A stretch of 64,000 bases of DNA from Hymenobacter ruricola. Lineage in GTDB: Bacteria; Bacteroidota; Bacteroidia; Cytophagales; Hymenobacteraceae. The translations under genes and the position numbers were made by a program. The stretch is from positions 248,001 through 312,000 of the forward strand of contig NZ_JADQDM010000003.1 in assembly GCF_015694525.1 (NCBI RefSeq), read 5' to 3'. Numbering within the stretch: position 1 is the first letter of the stretch; the number at the start of each line of letters is the position of its first letter. Of the stretch, positions 46,687 to 55,216 are shown piece by piece. The notes beneath the pieces are model-generated. The model searched no databases. It was not told where the DNA came from and saw only the letters and a program-made list of their open reading frames with translations.

Positions 46687-46956
46687 ATGCCCGACCCTCT
46701 TTCCCTCACCGACCGCCTGGCCCTGCAACGCACCCGCCTGGCCAACGAGCGCACCTTTCTGACCTATGTGCGCACCAGCCTGGCCATGCTCGGTTTTGGC
46801 CTGGTGCTCATTCAGCTGCACCCCGTGCGTACCGGCCTGCTGGGCTACTGGGCCGTGGCGGCAGCGGCCGTAGTTATGCTTATTGGGTTCATCCGTTTCC
46901 GCCAACGGCGGCGCGAAATAGCGGAGTCATCAATAGCGGAGTCATCAAACGAATAG
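46687..46956 (+). CDS. DUF202 family small membrane protein
   Basis: The 89-residue protein has the DUF202 signature (LANERTFLTYVRTSLAMLGF) and two membrane helices (about 30-50 and 56-75), with a charged C-terminus. DUF202 proteins are inner-membrane proteins of unknown role, related to yeast Vtc transmembrane regions. ATG 46687 was chosen over a start 36 bases earlier because MPDPLSLTDRLALQR fits the family N-terminus. The tail contains a small in-frame repeat (ESSIAESS). Confidence 0.85.
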   Translation: MPDPLSLTDRLALQRTRLANERTFLTYVRTSLAMLGFGLVLIQLHPVRTGLLGYWAVAAAAVVMLIGFIRFRQRRREIAESSIAESSNE

Positions 46957-47078
46957 GCGCAGCTATCTACCGTTGAGCACAGGGCCGACCTGATGTGGTG
47001 CGCCGATTGCCTACCAGCCCGAGCTTCCGGGTAATTGCTTGGAAAAATTGGCTAGGGAGGCACAAGCGCCGTTTTTGG

Positions 47079-48113
47079 CTACGCCGAAGCCGGGCGCGAA
47101 ACCAGGCCGGATTTGCGTCCGGTTTCGGCTTGCCTGGCCGGGCTTCCGGCGTGCATGGCCGGGTAGCTCAGCCACAGCCCGCTCACAAACAAGGCCAGGC
47201 CCGCAAAGGCGGGGGCTAGGTGGCCAAAGTCGGTGTAGCCGATGAGCGGGTGCACGCCGATGGCCGTGGCAAAGCCCACGCCGCCCGCTAGGGCCAGCAC
47301 CTGCCACAGGCTGCGGCTGGGGGTGCCGCACCACACGCAGCAAAACAGCGCCAGCCCGCAGCTGGCCAGCGCCCCGCCAAAGCCGGCGCGGTCGTGCGCG
47401 ATGAGCGGCACCAAGTGCGGGCTGAGCACCGTCAGCTGCTTCACCGTCAGGTTCATGTACTGCAAGTCCTGCGGCACAAACACCTGCGTCATGCCCACCA
47501 CGATGATGGTAAAGCCGGCCAGCAGCATGCCCAATCCTACGAAAAGCAGGCCCGCCCGCCCGATGCCCGCCCGTGAGCCCCACGGCCCGGCAAACGAAGG
47601 CTGCCGCACGCTCCGCAGGTGCCGGGGGCTGCGCAGCTGCGGAAACGTGCGCGCCAGGCCCAGCCCAAACACCGGCAGCAGCAGGGCCGTGGCCGTGCCG
47701 TGCCACATATCGAAATACCCAAAGCCGAGGTAGGCCAGAAAGCTGCTGAACCCCAGAATGCCGCTGCCCACCAGCACCCACCAGGCCCACGCCTGCCCCT
47801 GCCGCAGCGGAAACTCGGCCAGCCACACGTAGAGCAGGCCCGTGGCCACAACGGCCCCGCCAAAAGCGGCCCGGTCGTGGAACATGAAGTGCAGAATGCG
47901 GCCGTCGTTGGCCCCGCAAATTTGGCTGGCCACCGGGCCCAGGTAGGCCACGTCGTGCGGCAGCAGCTGGCGCGTGGCGGCCAGGAACAGGGCAAAGCCG
48001 CCGCTCAGCATCAGGCTGAGGCCCACCAGCGTGAGCAGGCGCCGGCCATCGCCCAGCAGCGCCGCTACCAATCCTTGTTCTTCGGCCGGACCGGGGTGCT
48101 CGGGGAGAGGCAT
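47079..48113 (-). CDS. Internally duplicated polytopic membrane protein
   Basis: The 344-residue protein has about nine membrane helices. Two halves share a pattern: a helix, then PHDVAYLG...FMFHDRAAFGGAVVATGL (about 52-93) and PQDLQYMN...IAHDRAGFGGALASCGL (about 214-254). The HDR-x2-FGG motif recurs at residues 79-86 and 240-247. I do not recognise the family. It follows the desaturase gene by 12 bases on the same strand, so the two are probably cotranscribed; a role with a membrane lipid or redox cofactor is possible. The last 20 residues are polar. Confidence 0.75.
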   Translation of the reverse strand: MPLPEHPGPAEEQGLVAALLGDGRRLLTLVGLSLMLSGGFALFLAATRQLLPHDVAYLGPVASQICGANDGRILHFMFHDRAAFGGAVVATGLLYVWLAEFPLRQGQAWAWWVLVGSGILGFSSFLAYLGFGYFDMWHGTATALLLPVFGLGLARTFPQLRSPRHLRSVRQPSFAGPWGSRAGIGRAGLLFVGLGMLLAGFTIIVVGMTQVFVPQDLQYMNLTVKQLTVLSPHLVPLIAHDRAGFGGALASCGLALFCCVWCGTPSRSLWQVLALAGGVGFATAIGVHPLIGYTDFGHLAPAFAGLALFVSGLWLSYPAMHAGSPARQAETGRKSGLVSRPASA

Positions 48114-48125
48114 AAAAAAGAGCAG

Positions 48126-48950
48126 TTAAAATCCTAGCTTGGTGGGCTCCACGCCCTGCTGCGCAAAATACGGGTCGAGGCGCTTGGCCAGCTCGGGCCA
48201 GTGGTGGTGCGGAATGCCGGGGTACAGGTGATGCTCCAGATGGTAGAGGTGCTCGGCCGCGATAAACGACGCCACGCGCCCCCGAAACAGCCGCGTCTGC
48301 AGCAGCACGTTTTGCTCGCGGGGCCGGTGGGGCAGGTACGACGTCACCAGCGGCAACACCCAGCTGCCCAGCGTCATCAGCCCCGCGTAGATGAGCAGCA
48401 CCGGGTGCCCGGCCAGCGCCAGCCCCACGGCCGCGCCGAATACGAGCAAACAGGCCAGGCCTTCCCCGCGCACCCAGCGCTTGTCGCCGCGGTCCTGCCG
48501 CAACGCCCAGAAATACAGCTTGAAATTATAGGTAAGCCCCTCGCGCAAGGCCCCGAGCAGCGACATGCCGGCCGCCGCACCCTCAATGTCGTCGGGGGCG
48601 GGGTAGCGGGCGTGGTGGTGCAGGTGCGCCAGGCGGTAGGCGTGGCCGCTGCGCAGGGCCAGCAACTCAATCACGCTCAGAAAGAAGTCGTTGACGGGCT
48701 TGCGCAGGCCCAGGTTGGCGTGCACCAGGTCGTGCGACGTCGAGCCGTAGGTGAGAAAGCTCAGGGCCATAAGCATCAGCACGGCCGGCACCCACCAGCC
48801 CAGCGCGGCAAACCCGAAATAGCCGGCCGCGCAGCCAAAGGGCAGCGCCAGGGTCAACGCCCGCTGCCCGTTGCTAATCGGAACCAAATCAGCAAAATGC
48901 CGCGCGGGCGGCAGGCCGGCACTGCCGGTGGTGGGGTGATGGTGAGGCAT
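48126..48950 (-). CDS. Fatty-acid-desaturase-type di-iron membrane enzyme
   Basis: The 274-residue protein has the three histidine boxes of membrane desaturases/hydroxylases: HDLVH (about 79-83), HLHHH (about 114-118) and HLYHLEHHLYPGIPHHH (about 232-248). Hydrophobic segments lie between them. Family members insert double bonds into acyl chains or hydroxylate/ketolate carotenoids, and the motifs do not settle which. ATG 48950 (MPHHHPTTGSAG) was chosen over a TTG six codons earlier. It heads a two-gene unit with the duplicated membrane protein. Confidence 0.85.
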   Translation of the reverse strand: MPHHHPTTGSAGLPPARHFADLVPISNGQRALTLALPFGCAAGYFGFAALGWWVPAVLMLMALSFLTYGSTSHDLVHANLGLRKPVNDFFLSVIELLALRSGHAYRLAHLHHHARYPAPDDIEGAAAGMSLLGALREGLTYNFKLYFWALRQDRGDKRWVRGEGLACLLVFGAAVGLALAGHPVLLIYAGLMTLGSWVLPLVTSYLPHRPREQNVLLQTRLFRGRVASFIAAEHLYHLEHHLYPGIPHHHWPELAKRLDPYFAQQGVEPTKLGF

Positions 48951-49033
48951 GACGGTTGTACGTTTCAAGCCCGGGCGGGGGTTATCGGCCTGGCCGCGCC
49001 CGGGCAGGTCTGCGTAGCGCGCCCGGTGGTGCG

Positions 49034-49531
49034 CTAGCCGCCGGCCTCCTCCGCCACCGGCGCCAACTGCAGCAACTCAATGAGCAAAGGCCGCGATTGC
49101 CGCACTTCCGCCCAAAACGGCACCGTGAACAGCAGCAGCCCAACTACCAGCATGCCCACCGGAATCAGCGCCGGCCCGACCGGCCCTTCCACATCGGTGC
49201 GAAAATCGCCGTGCGCCAGCGCCAGGCCCATGGCCGCTACCACGCTGCCCACCACCCCCAGCCACAGGGCCGCAAACGCCAGCACGGCCGGGTGCAGGCT
49301 GTGTTGCAGGCGCACACGGCTTCCCCCGGCGGGCCCGGCGGCCACCTCGCCCTTGATGCGCGGAAGCATCGAATTGCGGTAATCAATCACGCGGCTGATG
49401 GTGAACTCCTGGGCGGCCACGCGGCCCGTGAAGGCGCGCGCCTGCTGCACGCTGTCTTGCACCCGGCGCAGCAACTCGGCAGGCGGCAGGGGCGAGGTAA
49501 ATACTTCGGTGAGGGCCGGAAAAAAACGCAT
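49034..49531 (-). CDS. Two-helix membrane protein of unknown function
   Basis: The 165-residue protein has a soluble N-terminal half (PALTEVFTSPLPPAELLRRV, GRVAAQEFTISRVIDYRNS) and two membrane helices (about 82-105 and 120-141). The C-terminal tail is short. I recognise no family. The soluble part, with small strands and an SMLPRIKGEV stretch, could bind a ligand. It lies between the desaturase gene and the RING-like gene on the same strand but is separated from both by more than 80 bases, so cotranscription is uncertain. Confidence 0.65.
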   Translation of the reverse strand: MRFFPALTEVFTSPLPPAELLRRVQDSVQQARAFTGRVAAQEFTISRVIDYRNSMLPRIKGEVAAGPAGGSRVRLQHSLHPAVLAFAALWLGVVGSVVAAMGLALAHGDFRTDVEGPVGPALIPVGMLVVGLLLFTVPFWAEVRQSRPLLIELLQLAPVAEEAGG

Positions 49532-49684
49532 CGGTGCTTACAAGATAACGCCGGCATCGGACGGGCCGACAACGTGAGGGAATGGGTGTGGGGGCCGTCT
49601 GCGTGTGGGCGGGGCCTCCCTACGCGCCGCTACGCCGGCACCGCCGTTTTGAGCCCGGGTCTGTCAGTCAGGCGGTTGGTGGTT

Positions 49685-51919
49685 TTAATCCACGAGGAGC
49701 TGAGTGACGGCGGACGTGTTGCGGGCCCACTCGGCCGTGTACATTTCGTCGGCTTCGGGCTGCTCCAGCACCTGCAGGCCCTGCGCTTCGGCTTTGATGA
49801 GCAGCAAGTCGCCGAGGCTGAGCTTGCTGTCCAGCTTGCGCAGCAGGGCGCGCACGCCGGCGGCGTCCAGGTTCTGCACTACCTGGCCGTAGAAGGGCAT
49901 TTCGAGCCACACAATTTCGCGCCGGGCCACGTCGAGCACCCCAAACACGAGGCCTTTGGTGAGGCCGCCGGTGATGCGCACCTGGTGCTGCACGGCCGAG
50001 GGGTCGTAGGCCACGCCCCTGGCCGACACGCGCAGGGGCTGGGCGCTGTCCATCCAGCCCACCACCAGGTTGGGCGAGAGGCTGCCCGCCGTGTAGGCGT
50101 TGCAGGCGAAGGTGACGTACTGCGCCTGCGTGTGCTGCAGCGCGTCGAGGTTCAGCTCGATGTATTCGGCCGTGCCCACTTTGCTGGGAATATGCTGCAC
50201 GTCGCCGCTGTGCTGGCAGCCCGTGGCCGTGAGCCGGGCGTAGGAGCAGATTTCGACCCGGTCGGCAAACGCCACGTGGCAGCTCAAATCCATGTCGAGG
50301 TGCTGGGCCGGCAGGCCCGTGCCCCATTGCAGAAACAGCCGCACGGCGCGGCCTTCCACCCCAAATCGGGTGCCCATGAGGGCCGCGGGCAGGTCCTGCA
50401 CCGTCTCGCTGCGGTCGCCGATGGCGACGGGCACTTTGAACAGCAGGGGGTCGATGTAGAGGGTGCGGTGCGTGGTGGGCTGGGCGGCAAAGCGCCGGCG
50501 CATGGCCAGCCGGCAGAGGTCGGCCACGGCGGTTTGCATGGCTTCGAGCTGGGGCTCGTCGTAGAGGTCGAGCAGGGCATTGGCCGGGATGCGCCGGCTG
50601 ACGCCGCCCAGCGGCTTCACCACGCGGGGCAGGCCTTTGGCGAAGTAATTTTCGGCGTACATGTGCAGGGTGAGCACCAGCCGGGCCGGCACCTGGTCGA
50701 TGATTTCGGCAAAGGCGGCCACGGCCGGCGCGGCCCCGAACCAAAGCATGTTGGCAAACAGCGAGCGGGCAAACAGGCCCGGCCGCTGCTGGAGCAGCGC
50801 AAACGTAGGGGCTTCCTCCGAGCGCAGCCGGAAATGGTTGACGCGGCCCTGCCACACCTCGTAGGTCTGGTCGTGGAACACGTTCAGGGTTTCGCGCAGC
50901 TTGGCCAGCGCGGGGCGCTTGCTGTACTCGGCCAGGCGCAGGGCCCGGATGAAGCGCACCCACATGCCGCGCTTGGGGTGCATCATTTCGCAGAGCTCGG
51001 CGGGGCGCTGGGGCAGCGCGTTCAGCCACTCGGCCACCATGCGCCCCTCGCGGCGGCTATATTTTAGCTTGAGGTCGGTCGTAGCTTTGGCCTTCGCCTG
51101 GGCGCTGCCGTCGAGCGCGGCCACCCGGTGCCGGCCGTTGTCGCGCAGCCGGCGGCGAATGGTTTTGGGCTCGATGAGCTGCAAAAAACCGGTTTTGCGG
51201 TACCAGAGGTAGCGCAGCACGTCGGTGGGGGAGGAGAGCAGCGGCTGGGCTTTCTGCCAGCGGTTGGCCTGCACGTAGGCGTCAACCACGGCCATGCGGG
51301 TTTCCTTCATGGCAATGGACACGCCCACGGGCACCGGCAGCTCGGCCAATAGCAGCTTCAGGCTGTCGAGCTGCGTGGCGTCGAGCGCGGTTTTCGAGGC
51401 CAGCAAATCGCGCAGAAAGCCGGCGAGGTCGGCTTCGGTCCACAATTCCAACACCTTGAGCTTGCTGCCCTGCCCCGTGAACCGGATGGTGCCGCGCTGG
51501 AAAGGCGTGCCGCAAAACGGGCAGCCGTTGTAGCGCTCCAGCGGGAAGGTGTTGGCCGGGATGACGTGCCCGCAGGGCAGGGCGGTGCCCGGCGCCTGAA
51601 ACACGCTGGCAAAAAACGTCAGCACGTAGTCCAGCGGCCGGGCGCCGGTGGGCGTGTGCCAGTCCTTCACCAGCGGCGTCCAGTTTTTGCGCACGCCCAT
51701 CACCTCCCGAAACACCGTCAGCAGCCGTTCCTGGAACGCGGGCGTGGTGCCCTCCAGGGCCCGCAGCAGCGGCTCCGATACGCCGTAGCCCAGTTGGGCC
51801 AGGTTGGCCACGAGCAGGGCGGTGGCTTCGGGCAGGGCCGGCGGCAGGGCCCCGGGGCGGGCGGGCTCGACGTACACGGCTTGCTGCCGCAGGCTGACTT
51901 TTACCAGGTTCGGGTTCAT
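49685..51919 (-). CDS. Large RING-like zinc-knuckle protein with TerD-like C-terminal region (MXAN_6230/SCO0854-type)
   Basis: The 744-residue cytoplasmic protein has a RING-like knuckle at 116-136, LPCGHVIPANTFPLERYNGC followed by PFC; the ligands would be C116, H118, C133 and C136. The middle (about 190-480) is long and mostly helical. The C-terminal region (about 525-690) resembles TerD proteins: HLDMDLSCHV, a QHSGD turn, EYIELNLDAL, and YVTFACNAYTAGS. This matches my memory of a family named after Myxococcus and Streptomyces genes, but I could not check it. TerD proteins belong to stress/tellurite systems and bind calcium. ATG 51919 was chosen over a GTG two codons earlier. The gene stands alone. 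Confidence 0.75.
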   Translation of the reverse strand: MNPNLVKVSLRQQAVYVEPARPGALPPALPEATALLVANLAQLGYGVSEPLLRALEGTTPAFQERLLTVFREVMGVRKNWTPLVKDWHTPTGARPLDYVLTFFASVFQAPGTALPCGHVIPANTFPLERYNGCPFCGTPFQRGTIRFTGQGSKLKVLELWTEADLAGFLRDLLASKTALDATQLDSLKLLLAELPVPVGVSIAMKETRMAVVDAYVQANRWQKAQPLLSSPTDVLRYLWYRKTGFLQLIEPKTIRRRLRDNGRHRVAALDGSAQAKAKATTDLKLKYSRREGRMVAEWLNALPQRPAELCEMMHPKRGMWVRFIRALRLAEYSKRPALAKLRETLNVFHDQTYEVWQGRVNHFRLRSEEAPTFALLQQRPGLFARSLFANMLWFGAAPAVAAFAEIIDQVPARLVLTLHMYAENYFAKGLPRVVKPLGGVSRRIPANALLDLYDEPQLEAMQTAVADLCRLAMRRRFAAQPTTHRTLYIDPLLFKVPVAIGDRSETVQDLPAALMGTRFGVEGRAVRLFLQWGTGLPAQHLDMDLSCHVAFADRVEICSYARLTATGCQHSGDVQHIPSKVGTAEYIELNLDALQHTQAQYVTFACNAYTAGSLSPNLVVGWMDSAQPLRVSARGVAYDPSAVQHQVRITGGLTKGLVFGVLDVARREIVWLEMPFYGQVVQNLDAAGVRALLRKLDSKLSLGDLLLIKAEAQGLQVLEQPEADEMYTAEWARNTSAVTQLLVD

Positions 51920-51960
51920 GGCCACGCAGAAAATAAGAACCGAAATAGCAAGGCCGGCCG

Positions 51961-52050
51961 GTAGCGCGGACCCGCGAAAAAGCGTCGGCGGCGCCGCTTC
52001 CTTTATGCAAGAAAAGCCCGCCCCGCCGACGCTTTTTCAGCGGGCCCGCG
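51961..52050. repeat. Degenerate REP-like inverted repeat
   Basis: It begins GTAGCGCGGACCCGCG, a GTAG foot followed by a small hairpin. Arms 51965-51993 and 52024-52050 pair with one mismatch and a one-base gap (core AAAAAGCGTCGGCG). It lies upstream of the RING-like gene within the 390-base gap 51,920-52,309, which otherwise holds only the small hairpin at 52,095. Confidence 0.75.
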
Positions 52051-52094
52051 CCCGCCGCAGTGGCTTCAACCGCCGCGCCAGGCGTGGTTGGCAA

Positions 52095-52135
52095 GTAGCC
52101 CAATACCATTGGGTTTCACCAGGTAATTGGGCTGC
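52095..52135. repeat. Small REP-like hairpin with GTAG foot
   Basis: GTAG is followed by CCCAAT-ACC-ATTGGG, and a second copy of the stem (GGTAATTGGGCTGC) comes shortly after. It sits about 175 bases past the stop of the minus-strand gene at 52,310, so it could also work as a weak terminator. No U-run follows. Confidence 0.5.
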
Positions 52136-52309
52136 TGCTTTTTTGAAGAAAGAGAAGTAAGCAACCCTTGACCTGGCACTATACCAAGCAAACGAGTGGT
52201 TCGGCCGTTGAGCGGGCAAGGTAGCAGCTTTTTTGGTTTTGGGCGGTTGCCCGGGCTGGTCAGCGGGCGGCAACTATGATTCAAGCAATGGCAGGCAGCG
52301 TCCTCTCGG

Positions 52310-53785
52310 CTACAATGGCTCCACCGTCAGGTGGCCCTGCGCGGGCGGTTCGACGCGCACCCGGTAGCGAGTGCCGGCCACGGTCAGGTCCAGCTGGCCG
52401 CCCTGGGCGGCGTCCACGGCGTGGTACTGCGCATCGGCGGCCACGGCGCGGTAGCGGGGGCTGCTGTCGAAGATTTCCAGGGTGAAAACCAGCTGGGGCG
52501 GCTGGCCGGCAGCCGTGCGGGTGCCCACGTAATGCAGCGTGAAATGCGTTTCGGTCACGGCGCCGTACGTCAGGCCGGCGTGGCGGTAGTCGGCCGGCTG
52601 GCCCGGCGCGGCGCGGTTCTGGTTGCTTTCGGCCCGGCTCAAGTCCCAATAGACGGGCGCGCTACGCCCAGCCGCCACAAAACCGGGCTGCCGTTGCGCC
52701 TGCCTCCGTGACTCGTCGGCTTCGCGCAGCAATTCAACCAGGTCAAACGCGGCAATGTCCTCGGGCGGAAACCACAGCGGCTCCGACACGCCCGCGCGCC
52801 AGCGCCCATCGTGCCCGGCTGGCACGCCCTGCTGCAAAATGGCCTGCTGGTTGAACGAGGCGAGGTAGCGGCCCAGGAAGCTGTTGGCCGTGAAGTAGGG
52901 CGACGTGGCCGGCTGCGGCAGCCTGGAGGTGCCCAGGCGGGCAAAAAACTGCACTTCCTGCCGCTCATTCACGCCATAAAAATAGTCGCCCACGTCCACC
53001 AAGCGCCCTGGCTCATACAGCGCCACGGCGCGCAGTGGCGGCAGGTTCGCTTCGGCCAGCTGACAGTTGAAACGAAGCAGGTTGGCCTGCACATTCGCGG
53101 CTTTGAGGGCTGCTTCGTGCTGCAAAAAATGGCGCAGGTAGTCAAAATGCCGGGCCAGTGCCGCCGGCTCGCGCCGCAGGCTGCGCAGGGCCTGGCGCAG
53201 CAGCTTTTCGGCCTCGGGGCGCGACAGCTCCCGGTCGTCGGCGCTCAGAAACAGGCGGACGCGCCGGGCCGGGTCGGTGAGAATGAGGTGCTGCTCGTGG
53301 TAGGCTTTCACCGAGAACCAGCCCGGAGAGGTTGCGGCTTCTTCGGTGAAGTAGAGGCCCTCGCCCACGGGCCGGGCCCTGGCATACACGGCTTCCCGCT
53401 GGCCGTCGTGGTAGTAGTCCTGCCGGGCAATGGCGTGGAAGTAGGCCCGGTCGGGGGCGTCGGCCAGCGGCACGTCGTCGGCGTAAAAAGTGACGCGCAG
53501 CAGCAGCGGCACCTTGCGGCCGCCAAAGCCGTAGGAATCGTGGCTGGGCAGGTAGTACGTCAGCTGCTCGGCCGATACGGGATGCTGCAGGTAGGGCTGG
53601 CGGCGCAGGCGGCGGGCGGGCGGCAGTTGTTGCTCCGGCGTTTCATCCAAATGAAAGGAAGCGGGCAGCTCCAGGGTGGCCAGGCCATCCAGGTCAACGG
53701 GCCGACTGGCGCGGTCGGACCTGAATAAGCGACTCAACAGCATCAGGAGAACGAATAAGGTAACACTGGCCAGGAGGATTTTCAT
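52310..53785 (-). CDS. Membrane-anchored protein of unknown function
   Basis: The 491-residue protein has a single N-terminal helix (MKILLASVTLFVLLMLLSRL) that may be a signal anchor. A large mixed alpha/beta domain follows (VPLLLRVTFYADDVPLADAP, LFLSADDRELSRPEAEKLLRQ), and the C-terminal segment is rich in strands. I recognise no family. The soluble part probably faces the periplasm. Two further single-helix or lipid-anchored unknown proteins lie just upstream on the same strand (53,927-55,140), with gaps of 141 and 32 bases, so the three may form a small envelope operon. Confidence 0.75.
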   Translation of the reverse strand: MKILLASVTLFVLLMLLSRLFRSDRASRPVDLDGLATLELPASFHLDETPEQQLPPARRLRRQPYLQHPVSAEQLTYYLPSHDSYGFGGRKVPLLLRVTFYADDVPLADAPDRAYFHAIARQDYYHDGQREAVYARARPVGEGLYFTEEAATSPGWFSVKAYHEQHLILTDPARRVRLFLSADDRELSRPEAEKLLRQALRSLRREPAALARHFDYLRHFLQHEAALKAANVQANLLRFNCQLAEANLPPLRAVALYEPGRLVDVGDYFYGVNERQEVQFFARLGTSRLPQPATSPYFTANSFLGRYLASFNQQAILQQGVPAGHDGRWRAGVSEPLWFPPEDIAAFDLVELLREADESRRQAQRQPGFVAAGRSAPVYWDLSRAESNQNRAAPGQPADYRHAGLTYGAVTETHFTLHYVGTRTAAGQPPQLVFTLEIFDSSPRYRAVAADAQYHAVDAAQGGQLDLTVAGTRYRVRVEPPAQGHLTVEPL

Positions 53786-53926
53786 CGCTGCTTCTACGTT
53801 TGCCGCCCGCAGCCGCTTCGCCCTGTACGCTGATACGCGGGGAACGTACTCCTAGCGGGGTTGCACGCCTGGCAATCCATTGACCACCAAAGGGTAGCCC
53901 GGCACCGCGCCGTGCACACTGCGCTG

Positions 53927-54397
53927 CTACCGCGGGCGGGCCTCCTGCCACAGGGCCGCGCCGCGCGGTAGCTCGGTGTGCTCTTTCGTGAATTTGTCCG
54001 GGTCGATGCTGCCCCAATTATACTCAAACGCCACGACAGCTCCAGAAGGCAGCGTAACTTCTCCCAATGCTAACAAGTGCGTGAACCCCGAAACGGCGTT
54101 GGTGGAATACTTAAACCCGGTGAGCGTGAGCGGCGTGCCCACGGGCACCGCGGCAATCTTCTCCCCGATATACTCGTCTTGTTCTACCAACGCAATGTTG
54201 CGAACCGTGTAAAGACCATTGCCGAGCTGGAAGAGCGTGGTCGGCCGTTTGGTGGGCAGCGGCCGGTGCAACAGCGGCTGCAGGGCAGGGTAGGCCGACA
54301 CGTCGCGCACCCGTGGCCACAGGGCGAACGCCAGCACCAGGGCAAACAGCACCACACCGATGCCAACAACGAGCAGAACGACTTTAAGCAGCGACAT
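53927..54397 (-). CDS. Single-pass membrane protein of unknown function
   Basis: The 156-residue protein has one N-terminal helix (VVLLVVGIGVVLFALVLAFA, residues 6-25). The soluble domain of about 125 residues carries strands such as PTTLFQLGNGLYTVRNIALV and GTPLTLTGFKYSTNAVSGF, probably a small beta-barrel-type fold. No family is recognised. It follows the lipoprotein gene by 32 bases and is likely cotranscribed with it. Confidence 0.7.
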   Translation of the reverse strand: MSLLKVVLLVVGIGVVLFALVLAFALWPRVRDVSAYPALQPLLHRPLPTKRPTTLFQLGNGLYTVRNIALVEQDEYIGEKIAAVPVGTPLTLTGFKYSTNAVSGFTHLLALGEVTLPSGAVVAFEYNWGSIDPDKFTKEHTELPRGAALWQEARPR

Positions 54398-54429
54398 GGC
54401 AGGAATTTAACAGAAGCGAGCGGACGAAG

Positions 54430-55140
54430 CTACTCCGTGAGCGCCAGCTTCACCAGCTGGCTGAGGACTTGCTGCTGGTCGGTGAGCGAGGGCCGCACGT
54501 CGCGGTAGCGCGGCACACGCCCCGGCCGCGGCCACCCCAGCCCGTCCCGGTCGTTTTTAATCCCGAACCGCGTGCCGTCGATGACGTTGGAGTCGATGGC
54601 AATGATTTCCAGGCCCGTGCTGTCGGCCCCGACCGCGCGCAGGTGGAGCAGGTAGTCGCAGGTATAGGGCAGCGGCTGGCCCTGGGCCGAGACGTATTCG
54701 GGCACCGGCCAGCGGGGCGTGGGGCTGAGGTATAAGTCGGGCGCCCGCGCGGCAACGGGCAAGGCCAGATACGCCAGCAGCGCGGTAGTCACCGTGGCCG
54801 GCGCGTGAAAGGCCGTGCTCATGGGCACTTCGTCGGAGGAATTGAACCGGTCGTAGCGCCGAAACAGATAGTCGATGCGCTGGGTCTCGTTGGTAGCCAA
54901 CGAAAACTGGGCGAATTGGGGCCCGTACTCCGGGTGCGCCGGGGCTTGGACGGGGCGGGTGCTTTGCAGCCGCTGCCGCAGCCGTGCCCGCACCGTTTGC
55001 ATCGGTAGGGGCAGCACGGCTTCAACCGGTGGCTGCGCCGCCCCGGTGGTCACGGCGGGGTAGCGGTCGGCATCCGACTGGCAGGCGCTGAGCGGCAGCA
55101 GCCACCCGGCCAACGCGGCGAGCAGTGAAGGACGAGGCAT
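54430..55140 (-). CDS. Lipoprotein of unknown function
   Basis: The 236-residue protein has a lipoprotein signal (LLAALAGWLLPLSACQSD; lipid cysteine about residue 20). The soluble domain includes RIDYLFRRYDRFNSSDEVP and LHLRAVGADSTGLEIIAID. No family is recognised. ATG 55140 (MPRPSLLAAL) was chosen because it opens the signal; longer frames overlap the divergent SDR promoter region. It is the first gene of a minus-strand trio of envelope proteins. Confidence 0.75.
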   Translation of the reverse strand: MPRPSLLAALAGWLLPLSACQSDADRYPAVTTGAAQPPVEAVLPLPMQTVRARLRQRLQSTRPVQAPAHPEYGPQFAQFSLATNETQRIDYLFRRYDRFNSSDEVPMSTAFHAPATVTTALLAYLALPVAARAPDLYLSPTPRWPVPEYVSAQGQPLPYTCDYLLHLRAVGADSTGLEIIAIDSNVIDGTRFGIKNDRDGLGWPRPGRVPRYRDVRPSLTDQQQVLSQLVKLALTE

Positions 55141-55159
55141 GGCGAGCGGTGAAGAAATG

Positions 55160-55187
55160 TTGACGGCGAGATTTCGGCGTATGTTTC
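55160..55187 (+). promoter_or_regulatory. Candidate promoter for the SDR/glycosyltransferase operon
   Basis: TTG at 55160-55162, a 17-base spacer and TATGTTTC at 55180-55187 match the Bacteroidota pattern TTG-N17-TAnnTTTG except for the last base. The predicted transcript start lies about 20 bases ahead of the SDR gene ATG. It also overlaps the leader of the divergent lipoprotein gene. Confidence 0.4.
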
Positions 55188-55216
55188 GGACCTTAATCAT
55201 ATACTTGGGGCGCCGC

